From positions 1-16,553 of the forward strand of contig CAJVPJ010000789.1 of NCBI GenBank assembly GCA_910592205.1: a DNA stretch of 16,553 nucleotides, in the 5' to 3' direction. Positions within the stretch are counted from its first letter, which is position 1. Each line of letters opens with the position of its first letter. Positions 8,067 to 16,553 of the stretch are shown here, in pieces. Both the position numbers and the translations under genes were made by a program. Below the pieces are notes generated by a model, which saw nothing but the letters and a program-made list of their open reading frames with translations, ran no database searches and was not told the origin of the DNA. This DNA is from Paraglomus occultum. Taxonomy: Eukaryota > Glomeromycota > Glomeromycetes > Paraglomerales > Paraglomeraceae.

Positions 8067-9245
8067 GCAGGAAAATATGTACAAATACAATGGATGGGAG
8101 AGAGAGAGGAATAGCAATATTAAATATAAGTGATTAATTAACATGAATTACGAATAGCAATATATACATCGAACATTATAATGTTTGATTATTTCTTTTT
8201 CTTACTGTTTCGGTTATTTAGAGTTATTACATCTTTACGTGTGTATAAAGAGTTCGCGTACTTGTTGTATAGCCTTTGATCATAGTATTTTTTTTTCTCC
8301 ATCTTTTCTTTTCTTTTCTTTTTACCATTTAACCAGTTCCAAACTTTTCTTTTCTTTTCGAATTTACTGTAGTTCTTTTTTTTTTACTGTCAAATAGATT
8401 GTATATTGTCTTTTTCCCCTGAAACATGCTGTGCAAAAATGGGAGGTCTGTGTGTGTGGTGACGAAAACGGTATGCATATAAATCAGGGGTCGTATCATT
8501 ATGTGCTGTTATCGGTGTATTGTTTAGCCTCACCGTATGAAAAGGTTCTTCCCGACAAGGAAAGAGAATACAAATGCAATCATAAATAATGCTGATAAGT
8601 TCATGTTTATGAAGAGTTAACAATACAATAATAATACTAAAATATAAATAACAGTCACTGGTCACAAAATGTTTAAGATTCTGAGTACAATATATGTGTC
8701 ACAGCTATTGTTATAATGGCAATTGTTGTATCGGCATAGACATCTAACTACATACCAATAAGGAACATATTCTTTATCTCATGCATCATTTCTATTTCTC
8801 CTCGTTGACGTGAAAAGACAAACCCGATTGAAATGAGCGTGAGAAAAAAAGAACCAGCTTTCCCATGGCCAATTGGATATTTTTAGCATGAGAGTGAATT
8901 GATATGAAGTCATAATTGGGTGTATTGAGATAATCAGAAAAAGAAATAAGATTCAATACAACAAATTACAATACATGTATATTTGTCATATCTAAAGTTG
9001 TTTATTTTATTGTCATTAAACTTTGGGTTATTGGTACACATAGTCAACTGACTCGATCAGATCCGTTCCGACACGCCCCGGTCCAAGATATGCCTTATCT
9101 ATTTTTTGTATGTATTAATATATATATTTATATATTACACTAATGTAATAGTAATACATATCGAGTCTCATTTATTTGATTGTGATATCATATCCTCCCC
9201 CCTCCCTCCCTCCACCCCTCTTTTTCTCTTAAAAATTTACATCTC
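8067..9245. other. Convergent intergenic region
   Basis: This lies between the stop of the gene at 7101-8066 and the minus-strand thioesterase stop at 9246. An ATTAAA (8118-8123), a possible poly(A) signal, falls about 55 bases after the first stop. GAATAGCAATAT occurs twice (about 8109 and 8151). A C/T-rich tract (9192-9233) lies just past the thioesterase stop, in its 3' side. No coding sequence was recognised on either strand. Confidence 0.6.
8303..8359 (+). repeat. CTTTT microsatellite, two blocks
   Basis: Tandem CTTTT units occur at 8303-8323 and again at 8344-8359, within a longer pyrimidine-rich strand starting at 8288. Simple sequence; no function evident. Confidence 0.85.
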
Positions 9246-10474
9246 TCATTTGGTGTCAACAACCCATTGAATACTCATCTTTGCGACTTTATCCAAAGAT
9301 GAATCTACGATGGTTATCTCTGTAGTTTTCTCCTGTCTTCCTGCAAGCTCGCCAGGACGAAACTCGGCTGTTGCTGTGATGAGCCCTTGCATATCATAAA
9401 ATGGAGTGGGGTGGTGGTGGTGGGGGGGAGGGGGAGAATGTAGTGACATTTGATAGCAAATGTTAAAGAAAATTTTTTATACACAAATTAAACAAATAAG
9501 ACAAAGTAAAAATAAAATAAAGTAAAATAGTGAATCACTTATTGTTACAAAGATGTATTGTTGATATAGATACCTCGTGCTTTCTTATAGTACTATATAA
9601 ATTTTAACTTCCATTAGTATTAGTAATCTCCAACTATCACCACGATTAAACATCACCTATTATATTGAAACTTGCATCCATGCATACCACCATATATTTT
9701 TACACGCTACCCTGTTCGTTATCTTTTAAATACTCACCTCAATATTTGCACTTGTCGGTATCGCCCGACTTTTTGTCCCGAGCCGACTAAACACAGCCAT
9801 TGCACTTACTGTCTCGCCAAATGTGAATAATGCCCCCGCGTGAATACTATTGAATGGATTATGTGTGCGCGTTTGCTCCTAGGATACGGGTTTTAGCCAG
9901 ATAATTAAGTATAGAGTAAACAGTAATGGACAAGGACCAAAGTATTCTTCGTTGAAAATAAAGCTGGATCGGGTGCATTACTTTCATCACTGCAGTACAT
10001 AGCCCTCGTTCTAATGTAGTTACACGAAAGTCTGCAGTGAAGGGAAGAATGGGCGAATCGACAATGAAAATCAGGAAAAAATGATAATATTTCAGATATC
10101 CAAGGGGGGGAAAAAGGCTAATCTATGTTATACAATTATACTTACGTACTGATTTACTGTATGGGTTCACATAGTTAAGTAATATAGTAAATGCCCATGG
10201 GCGCAGTCTTCCCAGTCTAGCTAGACTCTCCCATGCTACATATGTGTCTTTGACTAGAGCGTTAAACCAGAAGGTATGGATAAAAAGGATAAGAGAGATA
10301 ATGAGCCTTAACTATCTAATAACAATTGCTACTCAATATTTTGATCAAGTATATCAGCAATAGTGCCACTTGATATATACAATTATTCTCACCTGACGCC
10401 ACTTTCCTGACAAGATTCCCGAGCATAATCAGCAAAGAAACTACAGGAACCGATACTAATATATATATCCACAT
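9246..10474 (-). CDS. Membrane-anchored hotdog-fold thioesterase-like protein (DUF4442/PaaI type), six exons
   Basis: Exons on the minus strand: 10474-10393, 10253-10146, 10031-9982, 9878-9738, 9592-9574 and 9385-9246. Together they give 179 codons plus TGA, with phases agreeing at all five junctions and GT-AG ends throughout. An in-frame TGA six codons upstream makes the ATG at 10474 the first possible start. Residues 1-22 (MWIYILVSVPVVSLLIMLGN) form a signal-anchor helix. Residues about 64-80 read HFRVTTLERGLCTAVMK. The hotdog core follows: HNPFNSIHAGALFTFGETVS (about 86-105), with the invariant N-x-x-x-S-x-H-x-G-A and a Glu on the helix, then YYKKARG and LITATAEFRPGELAG. Hotdog proteins of this type act on acyl-CoA or similar thioesters; the substrate here is unknown. 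Length is normal for the family plus the N-terminal anchor. Tryptophans are TGG. I consider the structure reliable because each exon adds the expected next part of the family. Confidence 0.85.
9403..9434 (+). other. G-rich strand (C-rich in the transcript) next to the last acceptor site
   Basis: A run of GTGGGG, GGT repeats, seven G and five G lies in intron 5 of the thioesterase-like gene, 18-49 bases before exon 6. In the transcript it is a C-rich tract in the polypyrimidine position. On the plus DNA strand it could form a G-quadruplex. Confidence 0.6.
9574..9592 (-). other. 19-nt microexon of the thioesterase-like gene
   Basis: It is flanked by ATATAG (acceptor) and GTATCT (donor) and encodes YYKKARG across the next junction, exactly the residues the hotdog family needs between the two neighbouring strands. 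The upstream intron holds tandem TACTAAT branch-point candidates (complement of 9611-9627). Skipping it would shift the frame. Confidence 0.8.
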
Positions 10475-12487
10475 AACGTATAGTAAGTGTCAAGCGACCG
10501 AACACTGAAACAACTGACTTGCAATAAACAGGGTAACACCTCTGAATTATGATGGAGAACGGAAAAACAGAGATCTAGTGCATCGATCATTTTGATGACG
10601 TGATCGTCAGAATCACAATGGCTGAGGTGGCTTATCATTGCGTATTAAATTGGGGGATTTTAATAGTCGGTGCTGAATAAAGACCTCAATTTGAATAGTC
10701 GAGTCTTTTGTCACTGGAAATTAGAGAATTGGGAAAATCTGGTAGTCATTATCTACTTTACGATTTTACGCAAGAAATTAAACGATTATATACCAAATGA
10801 CGTTGCTGCAAGGATGAAATGACACAATAATACGAAACTACTGCAAGTTTTCTTCCTTGAATTCCAGTGTTTGTAATATAATAACCCGTTTTTTAAAGGC
10901 TTAACTTTTGTTAAGGGACCTAATCTTGGCTATTCGCGTTTTGGTGCCGTTAATTTTTAATTGGGTCAGTTTATTGTTAATATTAAGTACTTCATATATA
11001 TAATAAATAATCTTGTTGAAATATAATTTCTCTAAAGGACTTGTCCATCGATTATTCCGGTTGCAAATGCGACAGTAAACCGCGTTTAGACTAGACAATA
11101 GTTTCTCCAATTTACATTTGGACATCGAAAATAGTTTGCCGGTAGTAATAGACAGAAATTGCAGGTTAATTAGCAATTTAGAATTAAAACGTATACAAGA
11201 TTAAATATATATGCTATAGATACTAAAGTCTAAAAGAGTCATTAGCTTGTCAATTAGAGATTTAACAGAGTAAACTCTGACTGTCATTTGTTCTCACAGA
11301 TTAATCGACTCGACAATGTGCAAGATGAGAAAGACCACAAAATATAATTATTATGTATTTTAAAATTACTTTTGATGCTGTATTCTTGCACGTAAAGTTA
11401 CTTATATATATTGCAGGCGTCGGCATGAGCATGGCCGATTGCATCAGAAGAATATAAGTTATGTCATTAGCAAAAATGTGTCTGTATACACGAAAAGATA
11501 AGCCTATACACTGACACGAGTATAATTTCGTCACCAACTACACAGAGACACGCTATAGTGAATTTAACATGAGTCAGAACACTTACGAGACAAAGCATTA
11601 AAATAGAGTATTAATAAGTTGCGATTATTTATCTTCATAAAGTTGTAGAATGAGTTTCGATAGCTGAATTTGCATGCTGGATGTGAACGAGATATTTTTC
11701 TTCGTTGTACAATATATCCTAGTTTTATATGTAGAGTATACGCGAATGCAACACGTACATATCTTAATCACGACACAAAGAGTTGAGTATGCTTCTTGGC
11801 ATATTTTCATGATCAGACAGGCTGCTCATAGACAAAAACAAAGATAAGAAGTTTACATGGTTCAACGTAAGTGAACAAAAAAACCAGCTATGCCCAATGC
11901 TGAAGACACAGTTTGAACGTTTACTGTCGAAAATAAATAGATAAATAATTTATATTTCCGATAATATTATTTTTCTTACGTTCTGCTTGATACGGGACTG
12001 TATCCAGTTGAATGTTTTCCGAGATTTTCTTCCTTTGGTTTTTGTTTGCTGAGTATAATTCATTTTTTCTGCTGCATAGACATGAAATCTCTGAGTATGT
12101 GACGCAGTTTTTTTTTACAGGTAAAATTGACAGTAATCGACAATGCACGTGCGCAGAGATTTTTTATAAAATATCGGGCAAATCTTTACATCGCGCTCAA
12201 GAATATTCCGGATACGCTAGTTCATAACCTGACATTATTGTCCCTTGAGCCTGATACAAATTAGAACCGATGTTAAATTTGACACAGATCTTTTGGTATG
12301 GTAGACATCTCGACTAGGTCTTCACACATAATCGAATATGCGAAGCGCGCTATCAGATACACCGGTTACTATTCTTCACCAGTTCGAATAATTAATGTCG
12401 AGACTATGTTTGTATAAACAAGATTATAATTAGGATTGGAAATTGAGACGAACGTACACCAATTTGAAAATAATTAATGCTACACTT
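10475..12487. other. No recognised gene (upstream of thioesterase, then AT-rich DNA)
   Basis: The first 150-200 bases upstream of 10474 should hold the thioesterase promoter and leader; I see no clear TATA box. Beyond that, several short minus-strand frames exist (10901-11176, 11301-11537, 11625-11810). None shows a known domain, conserved splice structure or repeat, and their sizes are ordinary for AT-rich DNA. Confidence 0.5.
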
Positions 12488-12609
12488 CATTGTCAACATC
12501 GAAACAGCTTTAGTAATTTACTGTAGCTTGCCCAATAAAGGACTTACCAAGTCAATTGTTAATATGAAAGCAGCTCTAAAAATGCATCTTAGCTTGCTTA
12601 ATAAAAGAC
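12488..12609 (+). repeat. Diverged tandem duplication, period 66 bases
   Basis: Bases 12489-12543 and 12555-12609 align at an offset of 66. Matching landmarks are ATTGT(C/T)AA(C/T)AT, GCAGCT or ACAGCT, and TAGCTTG(C/T)(C/T)(C/T)AATAAA(G/A)GAC. Intervening positions have diverged. No long open frame runs through it. Confidence 0.6.
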
Positions 12610-13568
12610 AACTGTAATTATAATAATCGTTAGGAGCACATGATTTTAATTACATTTTTATGAAAAATAGAAATAGTAAGGTTTGAAGATTGTTCGCGAA
12701 AAATAAAGATAAACGTTGTTCTACAAGGGCATTATTAACTTTGCCTAAATTAATCATGCTAATATACTCGCTTTAATTATGCGTTGGCTACTGCTGAAGG
12801 TGGTTGATGTTATGTATGCTTGTGGTAAAAGGGGAGGCAATTATTTCACCGACCATTATTTCGAAGTTATTCTTTTTTGGTAGTGTAAAATGCATTGTGG
12901 GCGAAATAATACAGACCCGTTAGGAGATACTATTAAGTACGCGTTTAGAGAAAATTGGATAAAGGTATTTACAGTAGTAAGTAACGTAATTGATTTCCAT
13001 GTTAATACCAAAAACTAAGAGTTAAAATAGAAATGCTTGGAGATAACGTCATGTTTAGCCTTAAAGTCAACACGTCTTAAACGCAAGTTGAATTTAATTA
13101 CAACAAGTCAATTGTTATTATGCATGTCCGCATTACATTACGATTATGTCTGTAAAGCTATTATAATTTTTAACTCTTTTGTTTCCCTTCTTATGAAATT
13201 TATAATTTTTGTTATTATTAATCAATATTATAAATATATTATTACTACTATTGTTATTAAGACTAATATTAATATTAAATTCACATGCATTAAATTGTAA
13301 TGTATACATAATAATAACGGGGTAGATACTGTAAAGAATGAATAACTGTTGCTTTAATTGGCATACCATGTAGCAGACTCGCCTTTTATCTTAACCAGAT
13401 CCTTCACAAGAAGCTAAGTAAAGGCCAAATCAGTCCTCAAACTCCTTCCAGCAGCATCAAGTGTCCCATTAGATACAATCACCTAGAAAACACATCATAA
13501 TCAGGGAAGAAAAAAATAGGTAAAAAAATAAAGAGTTATTCATAATATATGATTACCTGTATTAGTAT
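12610..13568. other. No recognised gene
   Basis: AT-rich DNA with short chance frames on both strands (13037-13300 and its antisense). A minus-strand patch at 13482-13414 follows a TTTTCTAG acceptor-like site and reads VIVSNGTLDAAGRSLRTDLA before a stop. It might be a terminal exon of something, but no upstream exon was found. Confidence 0.4.
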
Positions 13569-14212
13569 ATGACAAATTACAATTATAATGATTCTACTGA
13601 ATATGAAAAAACCATGTATTTCTTGGAATTAGGCTTCAATTGTGGTTGCTCAAAGAAGATTCCAAAGGAGAAATTTGCTGCATTACATGAGGCATTCAAG
13701 CTCTCTCTAGCTGAACAAGATGTATATTTAATGGCTCAGTTGAAAGCAATGCATGGTGGAGAAATAACTGCCGGCTGATGTCTAAAGGAAAATAAAAAAC
13801 TTTTTACTACTGAGATCGCAATATTAATACGCCTCTTTGTCAGAAACATACCTCAGTATGTCAGGAATTGGTCACATTCATTTGGAAAATGTCAGAAATC
13901 ACCTGGTGATGAATGATATAATACCGCGTGTTCATGGTAATGTGAAAAGAGTGCCGCAATGGAAACCGAAAATAACCGTTTTACAAATCCGGGTAAAAAT
14001 GTAAACCAAGTTACTCAATTGCTTACACCTTACCAGCTGAAACAAGTTACAAATCAGTCTATCATAATTTTGTTGCAGGCCTTGAAAATGGTAGCTCATT
14101 GAAATCGTTAAAATTCGCATCAACTAACGCCTTATATTCAAATCATGAGTCCTATGTGACACATGCCAAATATAAAGAAGTGAGTGACTTATTCAAAATG
14201 GTAGGATGGTAA
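13569..14212 (+). pseudogene. Second decayed DUF7869-type transposon gene, N-terminal half
   Basis: Consecutive fragments in shifting frames follow the order of the family's N-terminal half. First comes MYFLELGFNCGCSKKIPKEK, then EQDVYLMAQLKAMHGGE (13569-13778). A Y-Y-TGA-D-R-N stretch leads into NTPLCQ, then another frame gives TYLSMSGIGHIHLENVRNHL and HGNVKRVPQWKPK. Finally LPAETSYKSVYHNFVAGLEN and, overlapping in another frame, QLTPYIQIMSPM, end at a TAA (14210-14212). At least three frameshifts and several stops. A TGA at 13811-13813 falls where Trp is expected, while PQW uses TGG. It is complementary in content to 349-1129, which holds only the C-terminal half, but the two lie about 13 kb apart with unrelated genes between them. 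Confidence 0.7.
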
Positions 14213-15141
14213 CTAGTTTGTTGGACTTTTTTTTTTTTGAATTTGAGCTAAAATGTCAATTTCTACCAATAACACTTGCAAAAATGCTTATATATTCCTT
14301 TTTGGCTTCATTGCTAAATGACGTAATTTGAAATGATCCGCTTAATAATACGGAAGCCTTAATTCAAATAATGAAGTTACAACTATGATGATCTAACATA
14401 ATTATACGACTTAATCCCGCGGTAGAGAATCAAGAAGGCGAATAATTATCTAGGATACTGCTTTCACGCAGCGACAAAGAGGGTTAAAGGTCACCAACTG
14501 TATAGTTTAAGTATATGTAGTAGCAGGGCCTGAGTTATCAACCGCTCTTTGGCTCATTTACGCGTTGTTCTGTAAAAAACGATACGTACGTAGCATATTT
14601 TCTTATTTCAAAAGCTCACCTGAACGATAGTGTAGGATACTATCATTTTAGCAAGAAACAACTGGCTTAAAAAAGGATCTGCAGGTCATCATGAACAACT
14701 GAGTATAGACACGCTTCGGCATTTATTCGCGGTAAATATGTTATTGACATCATATTATCTCAGCATGATATGAATTTAAAGTTGTAATCGTATTTACGTA
14801 AATTCTGTCAGCAAAGTATTATTAATCAAATTAGTTAACTTCAGCCTCTCATAATAATGATCACTTGTTGCAAACTACCCCAATGAAAAACTGTATTCGT
14901 GTATAAGTTGCGGCTGTAAATAAGCAAAATGTCAATGGTCATCAGCCTCTCATATTATAAAACGTTCACTTTGTTGACAATATGTGTTGTGACTGTTTGC
15001 TTTTTTACGCGGTGATGTATTAATGAGCGCGTACAATCATAAGTTAATAAAACTTTACAGGATGAAATTGCATCTGCATGTCTAAATTTTACTCTAAGAT
15101 CGTGGTGACTACACTCGTTTTTGTAACCTCAGGATAAGTTA
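14213..15141. other. Intergenic region downstream of the AP-3 mu gene
   Basis: The region holds the 3' flank of the minus-strand AP-3 mu gene and repeat-like sequence. No coding region was recognised. A T-run (14228-14239) follows the decayed transposon gene. Confidence 0.5.
14824..14980. repeat. Dispersed repeat segment related to 2773-2863
   Basis: It carries AATCAAATTAGTTAACTTCAGCC, then TTGCAAACTAC (also at about 2982), then ATCAGCC and GTTCACTTTGTT, in the same order as the stretch after the left element. CAGCCTCTCAT is itself present twice (14843-14853 and 14944-14954). Likely a shared non-coding remnant of one repeat family. Confidence 0.4.
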
Positions 15142-16553
15142 TTACGTCCTAACTTGGAACTTACCTGCTTTGGTTAAGCTCCGTACACCCTATAAAAATT
15201 AATTCATTTTAGCGAAACTGTAGTCGTCTAAAAAAACACAGTAAACTAATCATATAGTAAAATTGCAAATACTTTGTATGGTTTATAGCTTTCAACATAA
15301 ACTTTCAAAGCGTCAACCTTTAATCCAGAGAGTGGGTACATGTTTATAGTAAAATGTACTGAGATGGGATGACCAGTTTCTGGTGATCCTTCACTAAGTA
15401 GAATTATTTAAATAAAATCAACACATAATGTGAATTTAAAAATAATATGCTTTTAACTCCTCAAACACTTACGTCGTATTAAAGTCACCCGACAATAGTG
15501 GGGTTCTTCCCCCCGGATTTATCTTCCCGATGTCCCAACGTACACACTGCATCATGTAAAGTCAATTGAATTTATTGCAGGTCCATTCATTGATTCAGCA
15601 CGAATTAACAACTTACCTTAGTTGCAGGGTCGAATATATACGATCCAACATTGCAAGTCGCATAGATATTGGAAACAGACGTGCCCAAAGGAATTTCAAG
15701 AAGTATATTCTCCACTGCTTTGCCGCCGGTGTTGCGGAGACTTACCGATATATCAAATTTTCCTGTTCGGAATTGATAATAAACTTAGCAAGAAACATAA
15801 TATATGAAATAATAAATTAAATTAAATAAATAAATAAATAAATAAATAATATATGTATACCTCCATTCGTTCCAACTTGTATTTGTGGCTTTACAAATAT
15901 TGGCAAGCCATAATTCTGAGGAATATTAACTCTACGATCCGAAACAAAAGTTCAATCTCACGTCTCATTCTTGCTCATTCCCAGCTCTCTCTTTTATTAT
16001 CAGGCTCCCTATTTACATTCAACCCTCCCGATGCCACCTCCATCCCTTTTTTACCTTAAAATCTCCTCACCTGTAACTCATTAATTGAAAATGCCCATCT
16101 GGAGGTATAAAAGATAACAGCTTGTCCTTCTCCCATGCGTTATATCTGACACAAGGGTGAAAACTGCAGTCATCCAAAACATTAGGATTGATAAAACTTA
16201 AAGTCAAGTCTGGCATGCCTTTGGTGTATAAATTATGAGTTTATATCAAGTGTGCTACGTACAACTTTGCAAAAAATTGCAAATCATTAACGAATAGTTA
16301 CCAGATAATCGACAATTGGCTTGTATTGATCCGTGTGTCTCTGATGATACTATCGAGCCATTACTGAGCGCGAAATCCAAAATGTATCAAAATTTATCCG
16401 AATATTTTGAGAGTTCTCATGACCACTCACCACAACTTACCTGTCGACAATGGCATCAATTTCTTCAACAATATCAAAATAAATTTCATTGTTGGCGTAT
16501 TTAACACCGGTCTTACGCCAAGGTATAGTGGATAAATTGCCGTTTGGCACATG
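15142..16553 (-). CDS. apm3: AP-3 complex subunit mu, C-terminal 260 residues (5' part beyond the window)
   Basis: Eight exons on the minus strand: (edge)16553-16441, 16363-16302, 16218-16071, 15931-15861, 15762-15617, 15546-15473, 15393-15273 and 15189-15142. All junctions are GT-AG and keep frame to a TAA at 15144-15142. The protein reads IPWRKTGVKYANNEIYFDIV, then GSIQANCRLSGMPDLTLSF, FHPCVRY, LLSFIPPDGHFQLMSY, PIFVKPQIQVGTNGGKFDIS, then RWDIGKI and KPYKGVRSLTKAGKFQVRT at the end. This is the mu homology domain as in AP-3 mu rather than AP-1 or AP-2 mu (the GxPDLTLSF, FVKPQI and WDIGKI blocks). AP-3 mu binds tyrosine-based sorting signals and routes cargo from Golgi or endosome to the vacuole. 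Full family length is about 415-420 residues, so about 160 are off-window. No damage is seen; it looks like a normal working gene with introns of 70-139 nt. Confidence 0.93.
15815..15849. repeat. AAAT microsatellite in an AP-3 mu intron
   Basis: About seven tandem (A)AAT-type units lie in intron 4 (15860-15763). In the transcript they form a T-rich tract 53 or more bases upstream of the acceptor. Confidence 0.85.

Noticed and set aside
10456-10638. 60-codon minus-strand frame starting MISHLSHCD
   Set aside because: It lies in the leader of the thioesterase-like gene, in a frame different from exon 1, and shows no family features. Its end overlaps the better-supported exon 1.
10901-11176. 91-codon minus-strand frame with CRIC and basic residues
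   Set aside because: The CxxC alone is not enough for a zinc-binding call. No matching second pair, splice partner or repeat support was seen.
11301-11537. Minus-strand frame with FANDITYILL, reminiscent of a reverse-transcriptase FADD box
   Set aside because: The second Asp of the catalytic pair is absent (Asn instead of the first Asp) and no other reverse-transcriptase block occurs in the neighbouring frames.
12080-12230. Acceptor-like TTTTTTTTTACAG followed by an open stretch (GKIDSNRQCTCAEIF)
   Set aside because: No matching upstream exon, no downstream donor and no recognisable protein family.
12376-12392. AGTTCGAATAA resembling a tRNA T-arm
   Set aside because: No acceptor stem, D-arm or anticodon arm could be paired around it.
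13414-13482. Minus-strand exon-like patch after TTTTCTAG reading VIVSNGTLDAAGRSL
   Set aside because: Only about 22 codons before a stop; no upstream exon, donor partner or recognised domain could be found.

Overview
The window reads as nuclear DNA of an AT-rich eukaryote, most likely a fungus. It shows short GT-AG introns (about 70-190 nt), TACTAAT-like branch points, and genes spread over several exons. The two best genes were rebuilt by reading splice sites by eye: a membrane-anchored hotdog-fold thioesterase and the C-terminal part of the AP-3 adaptor mu subunit. Remains of transposon proteins of the DUF7869 type (RNase-H-like, 'DN..GQNKNN' and 'PGHTKF' motifs), plus a captured gene that seems to use TGA for tryptophan, point to an arbuscular mycorrhizal fungus (Glomeromycotina). 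Those fungi host Mollicutes-related endobacteria that use that code. The host assignment is inference.

Layout. 1-2700: a composite palindromic element. Two inverted arms of about 300 bp each carry the 5' part and a small ORF ending in nuclear-localisation-like basic motifs (broken on the left, intact on the right). Between the arms lie a decayed DUF7869 transposon gene (+) and, tail-to-tail with it, a decayed HIT-domain gene (-). The HIT frame holds six TGA codons, several at plausible tryptophan positions. 2701-7000: gene-poor, with possible fragments of a decayed cytochrome P450 (3409-5522) and an unexplained stretch of higher GC (about 5590-6030). 7101-8066: a 321-residue Pro/Ser-rich membrane protein gene. 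It contains what looks like a 141-nt in-frame intron carrying telomere-type GGGTTA repeats. 9246-10474 (-): the six-exon thioesterase gene with a 19-nt microexon, convergent with the previous gene. 10475-13568: no gene recognised, one diverged tandem duplication. 13569-14212: a second decayed DUF7869 element, N-terminal half. 15142-16553 (-): eight exons of AP-3 mu, running off the right edge.

The three host genes do not look functionally linked: vesicle trafficking, lipid or acyl-CoA handling, and an unknown membrane protein. The unusual part is the left element, where a transposon-like palindrome encloses a gene that appears to come from a code-4 bacterium.
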